DNA of 61,117 nt from an uncultured Bacteroidota bacterium (GTDB taxonomy: Bacteria; Bacteroidota; Bacteroidia; Flavobacteriales; Flavobacteriaceae), in NCBI GenBank assembly GCA_902559035.1, contig CACEGG010000008.1, positions 1 to 61,117 on the forward strand. The letters run 5' to 3'. Shown piece after piece: positions 30,999-38,752 of the stretch. The notes below the pieces were generated by a model. That model was given only the letters and a program-made list of their open reading frames with translations. It had not been told where the DNA came from and did no database searches. A program made the position numbers and the translations under genes. Numbering within the stretch: position 1 is the first letter of the stretch; every line of letters begins with the position of its first letter.

Positions 30999-31541
30999 GT
31001 GGCGTTAAATACATCCAAACAATACGATCAAATCACCACGATTTGTAGAGAACTTTTTTTAAAAAAAATGACTGATTACGGAAGTGCGTGGAGAATTTTA
31101 AGATTAACTTCATTGACAGATCAAATTTTTATAAAAGCTCAGAGAATAAGAGGTCTTCAGACTAACAAGGAAAGAAAAGTTGATGAAGGACAAATTTCAG
31201 AGTTTATTGGTATTATAAATTACTCTATAATGTCTTTAATTCAAATTGAAAAAGGTATTGTTGAATCTCCTGATTTAAATTTAGACCAAGCATTGAAATT
31301 GTATGATAATCAATTGTCTGTCACAAAAAGTTTAATGGAAAATAAAAACCATGATTATGGAGAAGCATGGAGAGAAATGAGAGTAAGTTCATTAACTGAT
31401 TTAATAATACAGAAAATACTTAGAATTAAACAAATTGAAGATAATAAAGGTAAAACTTTGGTTAGTGAAGGTATTGATGCAAATTATCAGGATATGATAA
31501 ATTACTCTGTTTTTGCATTAATTCATCTGCAAAAAAGTTAA
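30999..31541 (+). CDS. DUF1599 (nucleotide-modification-associated) protein with two repeats
   Basis: 180 aa made of two homologous halves: KKMTDYGSAWRILRLTSLTDQIFIKAQRI in outline (~23-50) and KNHDYGEAWREMRVSSLTDLI (~115-135), each ending in an I-NYS-x-x-ALI-type helix. This is the double DUF1599 layout of Bacteroidota. The start is GTG (30999), followed by a sequence that matches family N-termini. Divergent from folP. Biochemical role unknown. Confidence 0.88.
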   Translation: MALNTSKQYDQITTICRELFLKKMTDYGSAWRILRLTSLTDQIFIKAQRIRGLQTNKERKVDEGQISEFIGIINYSIMSLIQIEKGIVESPDLNLDQALKLYDNQLSVTKSLMENKNHDYGEAWREMRVSSLTDLIIQKILRIKQIEDNKGKTLVSEGIDANYQDMINYSVFALIHLQKS

Positions 31542-31553
31542 ATAATTTATGTT

Positions 31554-32624
31554 TTGGTCTTAAAAAAAATATTTGATATTTCTGTTACACTTTTTGGTGT
31601 GGTTACAATTATTTTCTTTCTTTTTAATGTTCTTCCTGGAGATCCTGCCCAAATGATGCTTGGCCAAAATGAAAATTCTGAACAATTAAATATTTTGAAA
31701 AAAAAATATGGTTTTGATAAACCTGTTTTTACGCAGTATTTATATTATTTGAATGATTTGTCTATAGTTTCAATTCATTCAAAAGATTCTACCAGCTTAT
31801 CGTATTTAAAAGAAGGAAAGTACAGTTATTTAGACTTGTTAGAAACCAAAAAAAATAAGATTGTTTTAAAAACTCCATATTTGAGAGATTCTTATCAAAA
31901 AAATGGGTTATCAGTTTCAGAAATAATAAAAAATACATTACCCAACACTGTAGTATTAGCAATTTCAGCAATATCTATTGCTATTATATTTGGATTGTTA
32001 CTTGGGATTTTTTCAGCATTAAACAAGAACACCTGGATTGACTATTCGATCCAAATATTTAGCACATTAGGTATGAGTGTTCCTTCTTTTTTTAGTGCAA
32101 TTATTTTTGCTTGGCTTTTTGGATACGTTTTAAGTGACCTAACAGGTTTAAATATGACTGGAAGTCTTTATGAGCTTGATAATCTTGGAGAAAAAATGAG
32201 TTTACAATTAAAAAATCTTATACTTCCCTCCATAGTTTTAGGAATTAGACCAATTGCAGTAATTTCTCAAATGATGAGGAATTCTTTATTAAAAGTACTT
32301 ACTAAAAATTATATTACGACTGCTTATGCAAAGGGTCTATCAAAATTTGACGTAATTAAAAACCATGCAATAAAAAATTCACTTAATCCAGTTGTTACTG
32401 CCTTGTCTGGATGGTTTGCTAGCATGTTGGCAGGATCTGTTTTTGTTGAGTATATTTTTGGATGGAATGGACTTGGAAAAGAAATTGTTGACGCTTTAAA
32501 CAAATTAGATGTTCCTGTTTTAATTGGATCAGTTTTGACAATTTCAATTGTTTTCATAATGATCAATATCTTTGTAGATATTATATATACTTGGCTTGAT
32601 CCAAGAACAAAAATTAAAAATTAA
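31554..32624 (+). CDS. DppB-type ABC transporter permease, unpaired
   Basis: 356 aa with an N-terminal helix (FGVVTIIFFLFNVLPGDPA), a ~85-residue extracytoplasmic segment, then the permease core with the EAA-type loop (AKGLSKFDVIKNHAIKNSLNPV) and FVEYIFGWNGLGKE. This is the oligopeptide/dipeptide/nickel permease family. The start is TTG; the ATG 5 nt upstream is out of frame and stops at once. No second permease, ATPase or binding protein is adjacent, so it must pair with distant genes or act in another way. Confidence 0.87.
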   Translation: MVLKKIFDISVTLFGVVTIIFFLFNVLPGDPAQMMLGQNENSEQLNILKKKYGFDKPVFTQYLYYLNDLSIVSIHSKDSTSLSYLKEGKYSYLDLLETKKNKIVLKTPYLRDSYQKNGLSVSEIIKNTLPNTVVLAISAISIAIIFGLLLGIFSALNKNTWIDYSIQIFSTLGMSVPSFFSAIIFAWLFGYVLSDLTGLNMTGSLYELDNLGEKMSLQLKNLILPSIVLGIRPIAVISQMMRNSLLKVLTKNYITTAYAKGLSKFDVIKNHAIKNSLNPVVTALSGWFASMLAGSVFVEYIFGWNGLGKEIVDALNKLDVPVLIGSVLTISIVFIMINIFVDIIYTWLDPRTKIKN

Positions 32625-32630
32625 AATTAA

Positions 32631-33383
32631 ATGAGAAAAAAAATAGTTGCAGGTAATTGGAAGATGAACAATAATTTAAGCGAAACCATTAATCTTATTA
32701 ATGATTTGAAAATTCAAATTTATAAAAATAATGTAAAGGTCATGATAGCTCCTGCATTCACTTTTCTGCATGACGCTGTAAAACAAATTGATGGCTTTGA
32801 TATTGAGGTTATTTCCCAAAACATAAACAATAATAGTTCAGGTGCTTATACAGGAGAAGTTTCTGCAGAAATGTTAAAAAGCATAGGAGTTAACACAACT
32901 TTGATTGGTCACTCTGAGAGAAGAGCTTACTATAATGAAGATGATGAGTTGCTATTAAACAAACTTAAATATTCAATTGAATGTGGAATGAATGTTATTT
33001 TTTGTTTTGGTGAAGAACTGAGCGACAGAAAATCTCAAAACCATTTTACTGTAGTTAAAAACCAATTAGATAATACAGTAATGAAAGTTGATAAAAGTTC
33101 ATGGAAAAAAATTATCCTAGCTTATGAACCTGTGTGGGCTATAGGAACAGGTGAGACTGCTTCTGCTGAACAAGCTCAAGAAATGCATGAATTTGTTAGA
33201 AAATGTATTTCAGAAAGTTTTGGTGAAGAGATTTCTAATAATGTTTCAATACTGTATGGAGGGAGTGTAAAACCAAATAATGCTTCTGAAATATTTAGTA
33301 AAAAAGATGTTGACGGTGGTCTTATTGGAGGAGCTGCACTAAATGCGAGTGATTTTTCTAAAATTGTTGAATCAAACCGATAA
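32631..33383 (+). CDS. tpiA: Triosephosphate isomerase
   Basis: 250 aa. Interconverts DHAP and glyceraldehyde-3-phosphate. N-terminal AGNWKMN with the catalytic Lys, IGHSERR with the catalytic His, AYEPVWAIGTG with the catalytic Glu, and the C-terminal phosphate loop YGGSVKPNN and GGLIGGAAL. Six nt after the permease gene. Confidence 0.97.
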   Translation: MRKKIVAGNWKMNNNLSETINLINDLKIQIYKNNVKVMIAPAFTFLHDAVKQIDGFDIEVISQNINNNSSGAYTGEVSAEMLKSIGVNTTLIGHSERRAYYNEDDELLLNKLKYSIECGMNVIFCFGEELSDRKSQNHFTVVKNQLDNTVMKVDKSSWKKIILAYEPVWAIGTGETASAEQAQEMHEFVRKCISESFGEEISNNVSILYGGSVKPNNASEIFSKKDVDGGLIGGAALNASDFSKIVESNR

Positions 33384-33410
33384 GTCATAATTTTCGTATT
33401 TTAGAGTGTT

Positions 33411-33686
33411 TTGGGCACTAAAGAAAAAATTTCAGAAAAAATATTAAGCGACACTGATAGTTTACATGAGAATGAAATCATTTTATTTAATGATGATGTT
33501 AACACTTTTGATCATGTAATTGATACTTTAATGAGGGTTTGTGATCACACTTTAGAGCAAGCCAAACAATGTTCTATTATAGTTCATTATAAAGGAAAAT
33601 GTAGTGTCAAATCAGGATCATATTCAGATTTAAAACCCAGATATACAAAATTATTAGAAGCAGGTCTTTCTGCTGAAATCATATAG
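33411..33686 (+). CDS. clpS: ATP-dependent Clp protease adaptor ClpS
   Basis: 91 aa. Delivers N-degron substrates to ClpAP-type proteases. Core ILFNDDVNTFDHVIDTLMRVC and the tail TKLLEAGLSAEI match the family. Start is TTG (33411): its reading (M)GTKEKISEKIL fits flavobacterial N-termini, whereas the GTG at 33406 is out of frame. It follows tpiA by 27 nt. Confidence 0.93.
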   Translation: MGTKEKISEKILSDTDSLHENEIILFNDDVNTFDHVIDTLMRVCDHTLEQAKQCSIIVHYKGKCSVKSGSYSDLKPRYTKLLEAGLSAEII

Positions 33687-33722
33687 GGTTTTTTGTGGCA
33701 TGAGTTTTGATAATTAATAATA

Positions 33723-34280
33723 GTGAAAAAATTAATTTTCTTGCTTATGGGTTTATTTACAATTTCTTGTAATTCACAAGATAATAATGTTGCTGTTCAG
33801 AAAGAAAGCGTTCACCAGTTCGTGTTAACTGACTTAAACGGAGATACTTTTAATATGTCAAGTTTAAAAGGTAAAAAAGTTATGATAGTTAATACAGCAT
33901 CAAAATGTGGTTTAACCTACCAGTATGAAATTTTAGAGAAAATGTATAATAGTTACAAATCGGATAATTTTGTAATAGTTGGTTTTCCAGCCAATAATTT
34001 TTTATGGCAAGAACCTGGAAGCAATGAAGAAATTGCAAAGTTTTGCTTAAAGAATTATGGAGTTACTTTCCCCATGATGGAAAAAATATCTGTTAAAGGC
34101 ACTGATATGCACCCTCTTTATAAATTTTTAACAAACAAACAGAAAAATGGTTATAAAGATTCTTCTGTTAAATGGAATTTCCAAAAATATTTAATTAATG
34201 AAAATGGTTATCTTGAGAAAATAATCTCACCAAGAACTAAACCAGATGATCCATCTGTTATTGAGTGGATTAAAACTTAA
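33723..34280 (+). CDS. Glutathione-peroxidase-family thiol peroxidase lipoprotein
   Basis: 185 aa starting with GTG. Lipoprotein signal ends FTISC (Cys16), so it sits in the periplasm or on the outer membrane. Peroxidase residues: Cys62 in NTASKCGLT, Gln in FPANNFLWQEPGSNEE, and Trp-Asn in VKWNFQKY. It is a Cys (not selenocysteine) enzyme, probably using thioredoxin-like or bacillithiol electrons rather than glutathione. The usual Cys in FPCNQF is Ala; KFC a few residues on may be the resolving Cys. 6 nt before the PLP enzyme gene. Confidence 0.9.
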   Translation: MKKLIFLLMGLFTISCNSQDNNVAVQKESVHQFVLTDLNGDTFNMSSLKGKKVMIVNTASKCGLTYQYEILEKMYNSYKSDNFVIVGFPANNFLWQEPGSNEEIAKFCLKNYGVTFPMMEKISVKGTDMHPLYKFLTNKQKNGYKDSSVKWNFQKYLINENGYLEKIISPRTKPDDPSVIEWIKT

Positions 34281-34285
34281 ATTAA

Positions 34286-35431
34286 ATGAAAAAAATCAAT
34301 GGAGTTGGTACAAAATGCGTTCACTCAGGAGATTTAATCGATGATCGTTTCAAAGGTGCTACTTCACCAATTTTTCCATCAACAGCTTACGATTTTATTG
34401 ATGTTGAAGATGACAAGTATCCGCGATATTTCAATACACCAAACCAATTAGCTCTTTCAAAAAAAATTGCAGACTTAGAAAATTGTGAAGCTGCACTATT
34501 ATTTGGATCTGGTATTGCTGCAATATTTACTTCACTTTTTAGTTTTTTAAAATCTGAGGATCACGTTATCTTTCAGGGTTCCATTTATGGTGGAACTTTA
34601 AACTTAGTAATTAAAGAATTTAAAAAATTTAATATTGAATATTCTCTTGTTGATAGCTTTGATATCAAAGAATATGAAATGGAGATTAAGGAAAATACTA
34701 AGATTATTTTTATTGAATCTCCGAGCAATCCATTATTAAAAGTTATTGATTTGCAAGCTATTTCAAATCTGTCAAAAAAAAATAATTTAATTTCTATTAT
34801 TGATAATACTTTCTCAAGTCCTATAAATCAAAACCCCTCTGATTTTGGTATTGACATAATTATTCATAGTGCCACAAAGTATCTGGGAGGACACAGTGAT
34901 ATATTAGCTGGAGCTTTAGCTTCAACCAAGTCTAACATTGATAAAATTATAGAATCATCTATTAATTACGGAGGAAATTTAAGTGAATACACAGTCTGGT
35001 TGCTTGAAAGAAGTATTAAAACTTTATCATTGAGAGTAAATAAACAAAATGAAAATGCCTTAAAGGTTTCAGATTATCTTTCAAATCATGAAAAAGTAAA
35101 TGCTGTTCATTACCCTGGCTTGAAAACTCATCCCGATTATGAATTATCCAGTAAACAAATGAAAGGGTTTGGAGGAATGCTTTCTTTTGAACTTTCTAAT
35201 TTGGAAGAAGCTATTTTATTTACAAGAAAGATAAAATTAATTAAATCAGCAATGAGCCTTGGTGGAGTTGAATCAACAATTTGTTCTCCATCATTGACAT
35301 CTCATTCTAAAATTTCAAAAGAGGAAAGGGAAAATTTAGGTATTTTTGATGGATTATTAAGATTCTCTGTTGGTATCGAAGATCATAATGATATAATTAA
35401 TGATTTAAAACAAGCCTTTAGTAAGATATGA
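34286..35431 (+). CDS. Cys/Met metabolism PLP-dependent enzyme (cystathionine gamma-synthase/lyase type)
   Basis: 381 aa. PLP Lys in HSATKYLGGHSD, with LFGSGIAAIF, IFIESPSNPLLKVIDL and SLGGVESTICSPS as family blocks. It makes or breaks cystathionine; which of MetB, MetC or Mgl activity cannot be decided from motifs alone. Overlaps bshB1 by 4 nt (ATGA), linking cysteine metabolism to bacillithiol synthesis. Confidence 0.88.
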   Translation: MKKINGVGTKCVHSGDLIDDRFKGATSPIFPSTAYDFIDVEDDKYPRYFNTPNQLALSKKIADLENCEAALLFGSGIAAIFTSLFSFLKSEDHVIFQGSIYGGTLNLVIKEFKKFNIEYSLVDSFDIKEYEMEIKENTKIIFIESPSNPLLKVIDLQAISNLSKKNNLISIIDNTFSSPINQNPSDFGIDIIIHSATKYLGGHSDILAGALASTKSNIDKIIESSINYGGNLSEYTVWLLERSIKTLSLRVNKQNENALKVSDYLSNHEKVNAVHYPGLKTHPDYELSSKQMKGFGGMLSFELSNLEEAILFTRKIKLIKSAMSLGGVESTICSPSLTSHSKISKEERENLGIFDGLLRFSVGIEDHNDIINDLKQAFSKI

Positions 35432-36153
35432 GCAATATTAAATTAGATATATTAGCTTTTGGAGCTCATCCAGATGATGTTGAATTGGGATGTGGAGGTA
35501 CTATTGCAAAAGAAATAGCCAATGGTAAAAAGGTTGGTATTATTGACTTAACAAGAGGAGAGTTAGGAACCAGAGGTGATTCAAAAACTAGAGATATAGA
35601 ATCCTCAGATGCTTCAAAAATTTTAGGTCTTGAAATAAGAGAAAACTTAGGTTTTAGAGATGGTTTCTTTATAAATGATGAGATTCATCAGTTGGAGGTC
35701 ATTAAAATGATCAGAAAATATAAGCCAGAAATAGTTTTATGTAATGCACAAGATGATAGACATATTGATCATCCAAAAGGAGCAGAGCTGGTCAGTGACG
35801 CTTGTTTTTTAAGTGGACTGAGAAAAATAATAACTGAACTTAATGGTTCTAATCAATCTGAGTGGCGTCCGGAAAATGTTTATCATTACATTCAATGGAA
35901 GAATTCTTCACCTGATTTTTTAATAGACATTTCTGGATTTATTGAAAAAAAATTACAGGCTATTCAAGCTTATTCTAGTCAGTTTTTTGACCCTAATAGT
36001 AATGAACCTGAAACCTTAATTAGTAACAAAAACTTTATAAGCAATGTTATAAATAGATCAGCAGATTTAGGTAGACTAATTAACGTTGAACATGCAGAGG
36101 GTTTTACTTCAAAAAAATCAATCGGCATAAATCGTCTTCACGATCTTAAATAA
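35428..36153 (+). CDS. bshB1: Bacillithiol biosynthesis deacetylase BshB1
   Basis: 241-aa zinc LmbE-family enzyme that deacetylates GlcNAc-malate, the second step of bacillithiol synthesis. Zinc motif AHPDDVELG (13-21), DLTRGELGTRG and DRHIDHPKG with the third ligand, plus the characteristic FFDPNSNEPETLIS near the C-terminus of the BshB1 subgroup. Coupled to the PLP enzyme; overlaps the convergent DoxX gene by 8 nt. Confidence 0.92.
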   Translation: MSNIKLDILAFGAHPDDVELGCGGTIAKEIANGKKVGIIDLTRGELGTRGDSKTRDIESSDASKILGLEIRENLGFRDGFFINDEIHQLEVIKMIRKYKPEIVLCNAQDDRHIDHPKGAELVSDACFLSGLRKIITELNGSNQSEWRPENVYHYIQWKNSSPDFLIDISGFIEKKLQAIQAYSSQFFDPNSNEPETLISNKNFISNVINRSADLGRLINVEHAEGFTSKKSIGINRLHDLK

Positions 36154-36502
36154 ATAAATAAGCCCAGTAAATTAATAGACCTTGAATCGGTAGTCTTACT
36201 ACTGTGGCTATTATATTTTTTCTTTTTTTAACAGAAAGTTCTAAATGTCTGACATTGGCTGGAAACACTAAAATCAATAAGATTATAATTCCTATTGCTG
36301 AGATTGATCTAAATTTTTCAAATATTAAACCAATTGCTAATACTATTTCAACTATGCCAACAATTATATTAACTGTTTTTGGAAATAAAACCCAATTAGG
36401 AGTAATTTTTAAAAAAAATATAGGGTTTCTAAAATGACTTATTCCAGCACCAAAATAGAACAAAATCATAATGATCAATGAAATAGAATTTATTTCTGGC
36501 AT
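36146..36502 (-). CDS. DoxX-like four-helix membrane protein
   Basis: 118 aa with four hydrophobic helices and the DoxX-type pattern (YFGAGISHFRNP, IVGIVEIVLAIGLIF). Such proteins are quinone- or redox-linked in some bacteria. Its role here is unknown; the neighbouring bshB1 may be coincidental since the genes converge. Confidence 0.8.
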   Translation of the reverse strand: MPEINSISLIIMILFYFGAGISHFRNPIFFLKITPNWVLFPKTVNIIVGIVEIVLAIGLIFEKFRSISAIGIIILLILVFPANVRHLELSVKKRKNIIATVVRLPIQGLLIYWAYLFI

Positions 36503-36571
36503 TTTTTTATCTTTTTAATAAGATAAGTAAATATCAAAAATATTTTATTAGAAATATTAGATAAAATAATA

Positions 36572-36579
36572 TAAATTTG
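36572..36579 (+). promoter_or_regulatory. -7 promoter element (TAAATTTG) for tRNA-His
   Basis: Exact TAnnTTTG match ending 13 nt before the tRNA. No clear -33 TTG. Confidence 0.55.
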
Positions 36580-36591
36580 CGCCTGTTAAAT

Positions 36592-36666
36592 GGTGGTTGT
36601 AGTTCAGTTGGTTAGAACGCCTGATTGTGGTTCAGGAGGTCGCCGGTTCGAATCCGGTCTTCCACC
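36592..36666 (+). tRNA. tRNA-His (GTG anticodon)
   Basis: Anticodon arm CCTGA-TTGTGGT-TCAGG gives anticodon GTG; D-arm GTTC/GAAC; T-arm with GGTTCGAATCC. The extra G(-1) opposite C73, which is the identity mark of tRNA-His, is present. Acceptor positions 5 and 6 are T facing T, leaving two adjacent U-U mismatches in the stem. CCA is not encoded. Confidence 0.95.
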
Positions 36667-36674
36667 CAAAAGTA

Positions 36675-36701
36675 AGCCCTCGAGATATCGGGGGTTTTTT
36701 T
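36675..36701 (+). terminator. Terminator after tRNA-His
   Basis: 7-bp stem CCCTCGA / TCGGGGG (one G-U) with a GATA loop, followed by seven T residues. Confidence 0.85.
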
Positions 36702-36847
36702 GTACTTAAACTTTAGAATGAACGTTATCTAAAGTTACAAAATCTTGGCACTTATTTGGCATTTTCTAATTTCAAAATACAAAATCAAATAATTTCTACG
36801 TTAAAGGGAGTAGATTAATGGGGTTTAGATAATTGTTATATTAGAGT

Positions 36848-37366
36848 ATGAAAAAATTAATTCTAATAATTATGATATTGCCTTTTTTAGGAACGGGTTA
36901 TTTAAATGCTCAAAAATTATCTAAAAATGATGCTTTTGATATATTGACAAAATGGGAAGGTAAATGGAAAAATAGTGCAGTTTTTGAAAAATCTGTTTGG
37001 ACAGCAGAAAGGACACAAACAAGAGGGATATCTGAAACAAATTTAATCCTATCCAATAATTACCTTGAAATAATGGTTTATAATGAAAATAACACAAGCA
37101 AACATATCATTTGCTACGACCAAACATCAAGTCAATTCAATCGTTGGGAATTTAAAAGTGATGGTAGTAATAATTTCTGGACAGGAAAATGGAATAAAGC
37201 TGATAAATCAATGACTTGGAATTATATAGATTTTTTAAACTATGGAATTAACGGTAAAATAATTGAAAATTTTAATTCGAAGGATATTATTAAAATTAAA
37301 ACTGTTATGAAAGACAAGACAGGGAAAACATTACTTAGAATAAATTCAACTAAAAAGAAAATTTAA
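36848..37366 (+). CDS. Secreted hypothetical protein (DUF1579-like)
   Basis: 172 aa with a signal peptide (MKKLILIIMILPFLGTGYLNA). The mature part has regular Trp-rich strands (WEGKWKN, FWTGKWNKADKSMTWNY) that look like a lipocalin-type beta-barrel and resemble DUF1579 proteins; this resemblance is a guess from pattern. First gene after tRNA-His, behind a 146-bp gap. The gap holds two TTGGCA direct repeats and nothing else recognised. Confidence 0.72.
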   Translation: MKKLILIIMILPFLGTGYLNAQKLSKNDAFDILTKWEGKWKNSAVFEKSVWTAERTQTRGISETNLILSNNYLEIMVYNENNTSKHIICYDQTSSQFNRWEFKSDGSNNFWTGKWNKADKSMTWNYIDFLNYGINGKIIENFNSKDIIKIKTVMKDKTGKTLLRINSTKKKI

Positions 37367-37394
37367 ACCATAGGCATATCTTCTTCTTTTAATT
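37365..37394. repeat. 30-bp duplicated segment, copy 1
   Basis: Matches 39642-39671 at 27 of 30 positions without gaps. It covers the 3' end of the serine hydrolase gene. Read on the minus strand in the +1 frame relative to that gene it encodes LKEEDMPMV-stop. Confidence 0.75.
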
Positions 37395-38588
37395 AAGATT
37401 TTTTTCAAATTGATATATCTCCCTGCCTAATGCAGCTAAAAAAGGAATTCCTAAGTCATCAATTTCATATTTATTGTCATTGAAAATTTCATTTTCATTT
37501 GTCAGGATTGTTGCACTTAATAAAAACTCTATTCCCTTATTATCTCTTATGTAGGCTACATCAGTTGTTGTTCCATATGCTAACCCTACTTTATTATAAA
37601 TTCTTATTTCATCATTCATTAACCCTTTAGTATCTCCATAAATAAAAAATTTACAGTAACTATCAAAGTATTTATCTCTATTGTAAAAAGGAATTTTTAC
37701 TTCCGTAGGATTTCTGCTCATCCAATATTTTAAAAATTCATAATCCTCAGGTTTTAATTCAAATTGTTTATTTCTATTGAAAAGTTCTGGAAAAAAAAGT
37801 CTTTCTACGATTTGACTTAATGCTAACACAGAGGCATAGTTTTTTTGTGAAAAGTCCATTTTTTCATGAATTATTTCACCTTTTTCCATATAACCCTTCC
37901 CCTTTAGAAGACCTTGTAAATGACTTTTATCAATTTTTTGATTTGAAACTATAGGCTTTTGACTGTAAATACTATCATTTTCATCATTAAAAAAAGTAAA
38001 TCTAGTGCCTAGGTCTTGGTTTTTTTTATTGGTAAATTTGTGTGATAAATGAAAGTCTTTGATTCCAATCTTGTGAATAAATTCATTCAAATAATCTTTA
38101 CCAACGAAGTCAAAAAGATAATTGTAAGCTTCATTGTCACTGACTAAAAATAATTTTTTTATTAAATGAGCAATACTTAATTTGTTGTTAGGATGAGTAG
38201 AATCTTGAGTCTTGATTAGGCCATTCTCAAATATTATTTTCATTGAACTTTCAGGAGTTATAGCTATTCCCTTGGATTGAAGTTTTCTGATTTTTTGAAG
38301 AGATAGTATTGCAACAGGTAGTTTTACAGTGCTGGCGGGATAAAAGTATTGGTTTGCATCTTGTTGAAACTCAAACCTCTCAAAACTCGGTTGTCCTTCA
38401 CTATCTCTAAGAATTCTGGTGTAGAGAATTTGAATTTCATGAGACTCTAAGTTAGAAATCACCTTTTTTATTAGAGGCTCTTCACTTTGCAGTAAAATAT
38501 TATGAATAACTTTGTTTTTTCGAGTGTTAAAATCACAGTTAACAAGAAAAACAAATAAGAAAAAGTATACAACATATTTTTGAAACAT
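37389..38588 (-). CDS. Class-A-beta-lactamase-like serine hydrolase lipoprotein
   Basis: 399 aa. Lipobox FLVNC (Cys18). The penicillin-binding fold triad is visible: SxxK as STVK (86-89), SDN (150-152) and KVG (333-335) in place of KTG. The omega-loop Glu motif (ExxLN) of true class A beta-lactamases is not evident, so a DD-peptidase-like or other amidohydrolase role is more likely than resistance. Flavobacterial genomes often carry such 'serine hydrolase' lipoproteins. Its stop lies in a duplicated segment, and an alternative tail LKEEDMPMV sits in the next frame. Confidence 0.83.
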   Translation of the reverse strand: MFQKYVVYFFLFVFLVNCDFNTRKNKVIHNILLQSEEPLIKKVISNLESHEIQILYTRILRDSEGQPSFERFEFQQDANQYFYPASTVKLPVAILSLQKIRKLQSKGIAITPESSMKIIFENGLIKTQDSTHPNNKLSIAHLIKKLFLVSDNEAYNYLFDFVGKDYLNEFIHKIGIKDFHLSHKFTNKKNQDLGTRFTFFNDENDSIYSQKPIVSNQKIDKSHLQGLLKGKGYMEKGEIIHEKMDFSQKNYASVLALSQIVERLFFPELFNRNKQFELKPEDYEFLKYWMSRNPTEVKIPFYNRDKYFDSYCKFFIYGDTKGLMNDEIRIYNKVGLAYGTTTDVAYIRDNKGIEFLLSATILTNENEIFNDNKYEIDDLGIPFLAALGREIYQFEKNLN

Positions 38589-38752
38589 ATCAATTGCTCT
38601 ACAATCAAATATAAATTATTTGAATCTTATTGAAAAATTACTTAGCCATATGCATTTTTCTTTTTTTTAATTCAGTAAACTCTCTTAAACTTGAGCAGCT
38701 TAAATGAAAAATTTTACATTCTATATTGAATGTTTTATTGTATATTGCAGTA

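Noticed and set aside
36675-36701. Possible attachment-site repeat after tRNA-His
   Set aside because: The sequence is a plain stem plus T-run terminator; no repeat of the tRNA 3' end was found downstream in the window.
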